NCBI GenBank assembly: GCA_038204465.1
Contig: JBBRCX010000040.1
Coordinates: 1 to 38,829 of the forward strand
Source: JBBRCX01 sp038204465
Lineage (GTDB): Bacteria > Planctomycetota > Phycisphaerae > Tepidisphaerales > Tepidisphaeraceae
DNA length: 38,829 bases
Direction: 5' to 3'
A program made the position numbers and the translations under genes. Position 1 is the stretch's first letter; each line of letters begins with the position of its first letter. Positions 30,399-36,470 of the stretch are shown one piece after another. Under the pieces are notes generated by a model. It made no database searches and had not been told where the DNA came from. It saw nothing but the letters and a program-made list of their open reading frames with translations.

Positions 30399-30959
30399 AT
30401 GCAAGCTGTGATGAGCGGGAAGGCCTACGTATTGGGCGATAATATCGATACCGATCAAATCATTCCGGCGCAGTACCTCTCATTCAATCCATCGATTCCG
30501 GAGGAGCGGAAGTTTTTCGGCATGTACGCGATGAGCAGCGTTCCGGAAGGGAAGGCGGGGCTGCCGCAGGGGAACGTGCGCTTCGTGCGCGAGAATGAGT
30601 TCAAGAGCGACTACACGATTGTGATCGGGGGAAAGAACTTCGGCAGCGGCTCGAGCCGCGAGCATGCGCCGCTGGCGATGGCGGAGGCCGGGGTGAAGTG
30701 CGTGATCGCGGAGTTCTACGCGCGCATCTTCTTCCGCAACAGCGTGAACGGGGGTTACCTTGTCCCGCTCGAGTCGGTGCAGCGGCTGGTGGAGAAGGTG
30801 AGGACCGGCGACGAACTGGAAGTGCATCTCACCGACGGATTCGCGCTGAACAAAACCAACGGCGAGCGTTACGAGCTGAAGCCGCTTGGCGACGTGCTGC
30901 CGATCATCGAAGCCGGCGGGGTTTTTAATTATGCGCGTAACGCTGGCATGTTGAAGTGA
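30399..30959 (+). CDS. leuD: 3-isopropylmalate dehydratase small subunit
   Basis: LeuD is the swivelling substrate-binding subunit of isopropylmalate isomerase and pairs with LeuC (23010). The 186-residue protein has the early VLGDNIDTDQIIPAQYL motif, the IGGKNFGSGSSREHAP signature (about 76-91), AEFYARIFFRNSVNGG, and a C-terminal PLGDVLPIIEAGGVFNYA. Length is close to family norm. AAAGGA lies about eight bases before the ATG. It is not in an operon with leuC; about 6 kb with eight unrelated genes separates them. A hairpin at 31000-31018 follows. Confidence 0.94.
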   Translation: MQAVMSGKAYVLGDNIDTDQIIPAQYLSFNPSIPEERKFFGMYAMSSVPEGKAGLPQGNVRFVRENEFKSDYTIVIGGKNFGSGSSREHAPLAMAEAGVKCVIAEFYARIFFRNSVNGGYLVPLESVQRLVEKVRTGDELEVHLTDGFALNKTNGERYELKPLGDVLPIIEAGGVFNYARNAGMLK

Positions 30960-30999
30960 CGGCAACACCTTCGTTCCTGGTTGCCCGTTGTGCTCAGCG

Positions 31000-31021
31000 A
31001 GGCTATGATCAATAGCCTTGT
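31000..31021 (+). terminator. Possible terminator after leuD
   Basis: AGGCTAT, loop GATCA, ATAGCCT is a perfect seven-pair stem 41 bases after the leuD stop, followed by a short TGTTG tail. The weak T run keeps confidence low. Confidence 0.45.
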
Positions 31022-31081
31022 TGCCTCAGGATCTCCATATTTATGCGTTGCTTCTAATAGTTCCTACAAGGAGATTCGATC

Positions 31082-31477
31082 GTGACAACCAACCATCCAA
31101 CGCAGTGGCGGGAAAAGTTCGGCGGTCAAATGTCGGAAGCCGAAGCACTGTTCTGCAAGAACGTGAGAGAACTCGCACGGGCTGTCCTTGATTCTCTAAT
31201 TTCGTTTGGTGCGGCAATGAGCAAGTTGTTGATTGACCTGAGAGAACTGCGAAAATTCGGGCTCGATGTGGACGCAGCGATGGCATCGGGCTTTCGTCCA
31301 TCGATTTCGACAATTGGTCGGTCACGCAACCGGCTTCAGCAGACAACATATTTTCAATGCCAGCAGGCTCGGGCGATTGATCAAGGTCGCGTGACAGGGC
31401 GCGCGATCGGTCGACTTCTGCGTGCTGACTTTCATCGAATTGAAAGAGCCCTTTGGACCAGCCTTGGTTTACCTTGA
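31082..31477 (+). CDS. Hypothetical protein upstream of upp
   Basis: A GTG start at 31082 is preceded by AAGGAGA at good spacing, and the 131-residue product has normal composition. It reads MTTNHPTQWREKFGGQMSEAEALFCKNVRELARAVLDSLISFG, mostly helical, then a more basic half rich in Arg/Gln. No membrane segment or signal peptide. I do not recognise a family. Its stop (31475-31477) overlaps the upp region, where alternative starts at 31453 and 31474 exist, so translation may be coupled. A longer antisense frame (31041-31574, minus) covers it but has no Shine-Dalgarno and overlaps upp. Confidence 0.55.
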   Translation: MTTNHPTQWREKFGGQMSEAEALFCKNVRELARAVLDSLISFGAAMSKLLIDLRELRKFGLDVDAAMASGFRPSISTIGRSRNRLQQTTYFQCQQARAIDQGRVTGRAIGRLLRADFHRIERALWTSLGLP

Positions 31478-31485
31478 CCTCCGTC

Positions 31486-32115
31486 GTGCCGCTTCCCAAC
31501 GTCATTGTCATCGACCACCCCGTTGTCCAAACCAAACTCACCGAGCTGCGCGACTTTAGCGCCGACCATCGCAAGTTTCGCGCGCTGCTGGACGAAATCG
31601 CGTCGCTGATGGTGTACGAGGTGACGCGCGATTGGCCGACGAAGCAGCGGCCGGTGCAGACGCCGATGGAACGGACGACCGGTCGCGTGCTGGCACGGCA
31701 GGTGACGCTGGTGCCGATCCTGCGCGCCGGGCTGGGGATGGCGGATGGGGTGCTGCGTCTGCTGCCGGACGCGAGGCTGGGGCACCTGGGCGTATATCGG
31801 GATGAGACGACGCTGGAGCCGATATCGTATTACCAGAAGCTTCCGCCGGACATCGCGGCGACGGAAGTGCTGTTGATTGACCCAATGCTCGCCACGGGCG
31901 GGAGCGGATCGGCTGCCATTTCGTATCTGAAGAAGGCGGGCGTGAGCTCGATGAAGTTTGTCTGCCTGGTAGCGGCGCCGGAGGGGATTGAGGCGATGCA
32001 CCGGCAGCACCCGGAGGTGCCGATTTACTGCGCGGCGATCGACCGGCAGCTGAATGAGAAGGGTTACATTCTTCCGGGGCTTGGGGATGCGGGGGACCGG
32101 ACTTTCGGAACTTGA
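31486..32115 (+). CDS. upp: Uracil phosphoribosyltransferase
   Basis: Upp makes UMP from uracil and PRPP in pyrimidine salvage, in the cytosol. The protein has VIVIDHPVVQTKLTELRD at the N-terminus, VPILRAGLGMADGVLRLLPDARLGH, the PRPP loop EVLLIDPMLATGGSGSAAI, and the uracil-binding C-terminus GYILPGLGDAGDRTFGT. Length (209 residues from the GTG at 31486) is typical. The start is uncertain: TTG at 31453 (with AAAGAG upstream), TTG at 31474 (overlapping the previous stop as TTGA) and GTG at 31486 are in frame. The last was chosen because family members begin close to the VIDHP motif. Confidence 0.93.
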   Translation: MPLPNVIVIDHPVVQTKLTELRDFSADHRKFRALLDEIASLMVYEVTRDWPTKQRPVQTPMERTTGRVLARQVTLVPILRAGLGMADGVLRLLPDARLGHLGVYRDETTLEPISYYQKLPPDIAATEVLLIDPMLATGGSGSAAISYLKKAGVSSMKFVCLVAAPEGIEAMHRQHPEVPIYCAAIDRQLNEKGYILPGLGDAGDRTFGT

Positions 32116-32270
32116 GAAGCCTCATGCCAACGAGCAGAAGATCCGGCGATTGCAGCAGCGGCGGCGCGCGGCCGCGGCACGCCGGGGTATGAGTGTGGGG
32201 TTTGAATGTGGAGCTGTGCGCCGCTACGATTACCGTTTCGACTTCAGGAGCCGCAGCGGAGTTCTCGCCC

Positions 32271-32732
32271 ATGCAGTTGAAGGACATCCTGAAGCCCCAG
32301 AACATCAAGGTGCCCCTCCAGGCGACCGTGAAGGCCGACGCGATCAAGGAACTGGTCGACGTTCTGGCGGCGAACGGCGAAGTGATCAATGCGAAGACGG
32401 TATTGACCGCGGTGCTGGACCGGGAGGCGACCCGCACGACGGGCATTGGCAGCGGCGTCGCGATCCCACACGGCAAATGCAACGGCACCGATCACCTCGT
32501 CATGGCGATCGGAAAGCCGGCGTCGCCGATTGATTTCCAGGCGATCGACGGACGGCCGGTGAACATCATCTGGCTGCTGACCAGTCCGCCCGACAAAACC
32601 GGGCCGCACATCCACGCCCTGGCGCGAATCAGCCGGCTGATGACCATCGAGAAGTTCAAGCAGGCATTGGCGGGGGCGGACACGGCACAGAAGGTGTATG
32701 ACGTGATCGTGGAGCAGGAGAATTCGCTGTAA
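32271..32732 (+). CDS. PTS EIIA (fructose/nitrogen type, PtsN-like) domain protein
   Basis: The ATG at 32271 has GGAG nine bases upstream. An in-frame start at 32193 is rejected because its extra N-terminus has no family match. The 153-residue protein is a single EIIA_2 domain: MQLKDILKPQNIKVPLQ at the start, LDREATRTTGIGSGVAIPHGK with the phosphorylated His in IPHGK, LLTSPPDKTGPHIHALARISRLM and a short C-terminal helix. Such stand-alone EIIA proteins in bacteria without sugar PTS permeases are usually regulatory phosphocarriers (EIIA-Ntr). No EI, HPr or membrane EII gene is nearby. Position after upp has no obvious functional meaning. Confidence 0.88.
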   Translation: MQLKDILKPQNIKVPLQATVKADAIKELVDVLAANGEVINAKTVLTAVLDREATRTTGIGSGVAIPHGKCNGTDHLVMAIGKPASPIDFQAIDGRPVNIIWLLTSPPDKTGPHIHALARISRLMTIEKFKQALAGADTAQKVYDVIVEQENSL

Positions 32733-32841
32733 TACCGCGGCCAACAAACCCCGCCCTTGCGCCTGGCTCGACCTTCGCTCCATCAAGCTGGTCAGAGGAC
32801 TTGCACCTCCTAGACATCGAACATGCGCGGCACGATCGGGT

Positions 32842-32867
32842 AGCCGGGCGGGTTGTCCCGCCCGGCT
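32842..32867. repeat. Perfect eleven-pair hairpin
   Basis: AGCCGGGCGGG, loop TTGT, CCCGCCCGGCT. It lies 110 bases after the EIIA gene. No T run follows, so it is either a REP-type element or a weak terminator. Confidence 0.6.
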
Positions 32868-32895
32868 CTGCACATTATGCGGCTATTTGCCCAAG

Positions 32896-32910
32896 CCGGG
32901 AGTATCCCGG
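32896..32910 (+). repeat. Short hairpin before a small ORF
   Basis: CCGGGA, loop GTA, TCCCGG is a perfect six-pair stem four bases upstream of a strong Shine-Dalgarno (AAGGAAGGA, 32914-32922). Confidence 0.4.
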
Positions 32911-32926
32911 TCCAAGGAAGGACACC

Positions 32927-33019
32927 ATGAATGCGGATTTGATCGCGCGATCGACTGGGCCGCGCCTCGCGCAGAGGAACGACGTACCGAAGTCGCGCGT
33001 CGCTTTATTCAATCTCTGA
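32927..33019 (+). CDS. Possible 30-residue small protein
   Basis: An ATG at 32927 follows AAGGAAGGA with four bases between. The frame encodes MNADLIARSTGPRLAQRNDV and ten more residues, then a stop at 33017-33019. It has no membrane segment or known motif. The strong Shine-Dalgarno and hairpins just before it (32842-32867, 32896-32910) suggest expression, but such short frames arise by chance and no homology is known to me. Confidence 0.3.
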   Translation: MNADLIARSTGPRLAQRNDVPKSRVALFNL

Positions 33020-33032
33020 AGCGTGGTCTCGA

Positions 33033-33791
33033 TTAGTGCTTACGCCGGCGCAGCGCCGCCAGGATGCCCAAGCTCAACAGGCCGAACGTCGCGGGCTCGG
33101 GCACGGTGATGATGGTCGCCTCAATGTTGTTGCTCGCGCCGCCGCCGCCAAGGGAGACGCCCGCGGACCAGTTGTTGAAATTGTCCTGAACGAGTATTCC
33201 GGCGCCGGAGGTACCGGGGTTCGCGTTGAACGAGGAGATGTACACGGAGAAACCGAAGCCCGGGAAGACGTACCCGTCAGGGTTGTTGTCACGGTAGGCA
33301 AAGGCGAAGTGCTCGAGGTTTTGTGCGCCGGTCTGGGCGGAGAAGTCGAACGACAAAACCTGCTTCGCGTTGCTGGTGGCGCTGCCGTTATTATAATTGC
33401 TGCCGGTGAAGGTGACGGAGTTGTTGGACGCAGTGGCGATCGGTCCACCGACGGGCACGCCGTTGCTGTCGACGTTGTACAGGTCTACCTCGACGTCCGG
33501 GGTATATGTGGCCGGGTCGTAAGTGTAGAAGGCGAACTGGATCTGGACGGTCAGGATTTGCTGCTTCACGCCGTCGAACAGAACGTCGTCGCCGTAGCGC
33601 TGCGCAGCGTTGCCCGCCTGCTGAAAGAATCCCTGGTCCCCTGACGCCAGGACTTGGTATGAGATCTCACCGAACGCGGACGTACCCGCCATGGCAGCGG
33701 CACCCGCGCCCAACGCAATTGTTCCAAGCCGGTTCACGCAAATCCTCCTCTGCTCACCCGTGGCAAGCGTCGCCATGCCAAACTTCTGCAT
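33033..33791 (-). CDS. PEP-CTERM sorting domain protein
   Basis: The ATG at 33791 has AGGAGGAG four bases upstream. The 252-residue protein has an unusually long polar N-terminus (MQKFGMATLATGEQRRICVN) before the hydrophobic signal segment LGTIALGAGAAAMAGTSAFG. The body is beta-rich with VEVDLYNVDSNGVPVGGPIA and LSFDFSAQTGAQNLEHFAFAYR segments. The C-terminus is VPEPAT, FGLLSLGILAAL and RRRKH, a PEP-CTERM signal. Function unknown; probably surface or matrix protein. The ATG five codons later (33776) is another possible start. Confidence 0.88.
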   Translation of the reverse strand: MQKFGMATLATGEQRRICVNRLGTIALGAGAAAMAGTSAFGEISYQVLASGDQGFFQQAGNAAQRYGDDVLFDGVKQQILTVQIQFAFYTYDPATYTPDVEVDLYNVDSNGVPVGGPIATASNNSVTFTGSNYNNGSATSNAKQVLSFDFSAQTGAQNLEHFAFAYRDNNPDGYVFPGFGFSVYISSFNANPGTSGAGILVQDNFNNWSAGVSLGGGGASNNIEATIITVPEPATFGLLSLGILAALRRRKH

Positions 33792-34152
33792 AGATCTCCT
33801 CCTGCGAAAAAGAACAACCGACGCAGACCCGATTCAGCGGAGCCGCAATGAACTGTTGCTGGTTACGCTAAGCAACCGCGGCAAAACTGGGAACGGAAAT
33901 TCGCAGCGGAAATCCGCGAATCGTTCAGTGGGTCGCTTCACCTGTGCCCGCACGGACTTTTCGTTAGAATCCCCACGTTCGCACGTTCCCGCTGGCTCAG
34001 GTTTTACAACTGATCAGTCCGAGAACCCCGCAGCCGACTTACCCCTGGTCCGCAGCCCCGCCGTTTCCCCGGCAGGTTCTGAAAGAGCGACCGACCTTTT
34101 CCGAAAGATTGGATCCGTTTATGGCCATTCTTGATCGTTTTGAGGAGTGATC
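33792..34152. other. Divergent intergenic region
   Basis: These 361 bases lie between two divergent genes. I see no gene, RNA or repeat. A TAGAAT (33965-33970) could be a -10 box for the plus-strand gene, but no matching -35 is evident. Confidence 0.45.
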
Positions 34153-35100
34153 ATGCGCATTTGGTTGACACTGCTGGTGCTGGCTGGAGCAGCGGCGCGC
34201 GCTATCGGCACCGCAGAACCCGAAGCCACGCCTGACCTCGGCATCAACGCCAGCCTGAAGGGGAAGCGTCCATTTGCGGATGATGATCCATGGAATCGGC
34301 GCGTCGATCGGGAGCCGGCGGATCCGCGCTCACAGGCGATCATCGCCAGCATCGGGCGCGACGGCTCGCTGCACCCCGACTTCGGGACGCTCTGGCAGGG
34401 AAGGCCCAACGGGATTCCTTATATCGTCGTGAGCGGCCAGACCCCGCGCGTGCCCGTGAGATTCGAGTATGCCGGCGAGAGCGACGCCGGTCCGTACCCG
34501 ATTCCCGCCGACGCGCCGATCGAAGGCGGGCCCGATGCGAAGGGCGACCGGCACGTGCTGGTGATTGACCGGGACAACTGGAAGTTGTACGAACTGTTCG
34601 CCGCCCATCCCGATGGCAAGGGTTGGTGCGCAGGTTCCGGCGCAATCTTCGATCTCGCTTCGAACAAGCCCCGCACCGCCGGCTGGACCTCGGCCGACGC
34701 GGCGGGCCTGCCGATTTTTCCGGGTCTGGTTCGATATGACGAGGTAATCGAGCAACAGGCGATCCGCCACGCGCTGCGCTTTACGGTGGCGCGCAGCCGT
34801 CGTGCTTACGTGGCGCCGGCGCGCCACTTCGCCAGCAGGTTGACGGATGCGGCGCTCCCGCCGATGGGGATGCGCGTGCGGCTCAAGGCGGACTATGAGA
34901 TCTCGAAGTTCCCCGCCGCCGCGCGGGTGATCCTGGAGGCGCTCAAGACGTACGGCATGATCGTCGCCGACAACGGCGGAAACTGGTTCCTCTCCGGCGC
35001 CCCGGATTCCCGCTGGAACGACGAGGACCTTGCGACGCTGAAGGGGGTGAAGGGAAATGACTTTGAAGTCGTGCGGATGCCGGAACCCGTCACGAAGTGA
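34153..35100 (+). CDS. Conserved secreted protein of unknown function
   Basis: GAGGAG five bases before the ATG at 34153 supports this start over an in-frame GTG at 34147. The 315-residue protein has a signal peptide (MRIWLTLLVLAGAAARAIG). The mature part has FADDDPWNRRVDREPADPRS, PYIVVSGQTPRVPVRFEY, HVLVIDRDNWKLYELFAA and the end region PPMGMRVRLKADYEIS..ILEALKTYGMIVADNGGNWFLSGAPDSRW. This conserved end occurs in secreted proteins of several phyla (from memory), and no enzyme activity is established. Trp/Asp-rich motifs could fit carbohydrate binding. A single-gene unit; the tRNA-Arg gene follows on the other strand. Confidence 0.82.
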   Translation: MRIWLTLLVLAGAAARAIGTAEPEATPDLGINASLKGKRPFADDDPWNRRVDREPADPRSQAIIASIGRDGSLHPDFGTLWQGRPNGIPYIVVSGQTPRVPVRFEYAGESDAGPYPIPADAPIEGGPDAKGDRHVLVIDRDNWKLYELFAAHPDGKGWCAGSGAIFDLASNKPRTAGWTSADAAGLPIFPGLVRYDEVIEQQAIRHALRFTVARSRRAYVAPARHFASRLTDAALPPMGMRVRLKADYEISKFPAAARVILEALKTYGMIVADNGGNWFLSGAPDSRWNDEDLATLKGVKGNDFEVVRMPEPVTK

Positions 35101-35126
35101 CGTGAACTGCAGGGGAAGAGATGCAA

Positions 35127-35200
35127 CGCAGCCGGCAGGACTCGAACCTGCGACCGGCGGATTAGAAATCCGCTGCTCTATCCAGCTGAGCTACGGCTGC
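35127..35200 (-). tRNA. tRNA-Arg (anticodon TCT)
   Basis: The minus strand folds as a full cloverleaf: acceptor GCAGCCG/CGGCTGC, D arm GCTC..GAGC, anticodon stem GCGGA/TCCGC with loop TTTCTAA (anticodon TCT), variable loop, and T arm GCAGG-TTCGAGT-CCTGC. Discriminator base is G. The 3' CCA is not encoded. It reads AGA codons (and AGG by wobble). Located between a secreted protein gene and ychF. Confidence 0.96.
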
Positions 35201-35297
35201 CAGCCATCTCACTATATCGCGCCCCGTCCCGGCGGCCACGTGGGCGCGCCATTCCCGCATCGCCCCCGCGCAACTGATCCCTGACAAAGGAAAAAGC

Positions 35298-36386
35298 CTA
35301 GACATTAAACAGGAAATGCGTGACGTCTCCATCCCTCATCACATACCCCTTCCCTTCAGCGCGCATCTTCCCCGCTGCCTTGATCGCTGCTTCGGTCTTG
35401 TATTGCCTCAGATCGTCGAGCGTGTAGATCTCGGAACGCGAGGAGACGCGAACGAAGTCGGGGGGTCTCACTCCGGCCGCCTGCGGGCCGGGCGCGCCGA
35501 GGGGAAGGGGCCAGGCGCGGATTTCTTTCGGGCCGGCGGTGAAGTAGCTGTGCAGACCCAGCAGGCGATAAGCCTCCCGCGCCAGCGCCGCCAGCGCCGG
35601 CTCCTTCAGCCCCATGCTGTGCAGCATCTCGTCCCGATCCTTCGGATCGAGCTCGGACAGCTCGGCCTCAAGCTTGCCGCACACCGGCACGACAACGCCG
35701 TCCTCCGCCGCCGCCCGTTCGCGCACCTTTGAAACCAGCGCGTCCTCCCCGTGCAGGTCATGCTCGTCGACGTTGGCAACGTACAGCACCTTCTTCGCGG
35801 TGATGAGCCCCAGCGTCTTGAGCTGCTTCCGCTCATCCGCTGAAAACTCCAGCTGACGGACCGGCTTGCCGTCATTCAGATGCACTTTCGCCTTGCGCAA
35901 AACTTCCGCGCGGGCGATCGCATCCTTATCGCCGCTGCGGGCGAGGCGCTCGGATTTGTCCAGTGAGCCGGCGACGGTTTCCAGGTCGGCCAGGATCAGT
36001 TCCGTGTCGATCGTGTCGATGTCGCGCAGCGGGTCGACCGAGCCCTCCACGTGCAGGACTTCTCCGCCGCCGAAGCAGCGCACGACGTGCAGGATCGCGT
36101 CGACCTCGCGGATGTGGGAAAGAAACTTGTTGCCCAGCCCATCGCCCGTGCTGGCGCCGCGGACAATGCCCGCGATGTCCACCACGCGGAGCGCCGCCGG
36201 CACGATCTTCTCCGTCTTCACGAAAGAGTTGATCACCGCCAGCCGCTCATCGGGGACCGCGACCACCCCGACGTTCGGTTCGATGGTCGCGAACGGATAA
36301 TTCGCCGCCAACGCCCCCGCCGCGGTCAGCGCGTTGAAGATCGTGCTCTTTCCGACGTTGGGAAGCCCGACAATTCCAACTTCCAT
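35298..36386 (-). CDS. ychF: Redox-regulated ATPase YchF (Obg-family)
   Basis: YchF is a ribosome-associated P-loop ATPase of the Obg family. The 362-residue protein has G1 GLPNVGKST (7-15), the switch region NYPFATIEPNVG, G3 DIAGIVRGAS (about 70), the altered G4 NVDE (about 204) that makes it prefer ATP over GTP, and a C-terminal TGS domain (PPDFVRVSSRSEIYTLDDLRQ through KGYVMRDGDVTHFLFNV). Length is normal for the family. It lies 84 bases downstream of secA on the same strand and may share its transcript. High confidence. Confidence 0.96.
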   Translation of the reverse strand: MEVGIVGLPNVGKSTIFNALTAAGALAANYPFATIEPNVGVVAVPDERLAVINSFVKTEKIVPAALRVVDIAGIVRGASTGDGLGNKFLSHIREVDAILHVVRCFGGGEVLHVEGSVDPLRDIDTIDTELILADLETVAGSLDKSERLARSGDKDAIARAEVLRKAKVHLNDGKPVRQLEFSADERKQLKTLGLITAKKVLYVANVDEHDLHGEDALVSKVRERAAAEDGVVVPVCGKLEAELSELDPKDRDEMLHSMGLKEPALAALAREAYRLLGLHSYFTAGPKEIRAWPLPLGAPGPQAAGVRPPDFVRVSSRSEIYTLDDLRQYKTEAAIKAAGKMRAEGKGYVMRDGDVTHFLFNV

Positions 36387-36470
36387 CTTCCGCTCGCTCC
36401 ACCCCGGTGCCCGTCAGCCCCGATCTTCACCTGTCATCCCGTCGCGTCGACCACGCTCTCGCGCCAGCCC

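Noticed and set aside
31041..31574. 177-residue minus-strand frame
   Set aside because: Overlaps both the 31082 gene and upp and has no ribosome binding site; the plus-strand gene has a strong one.
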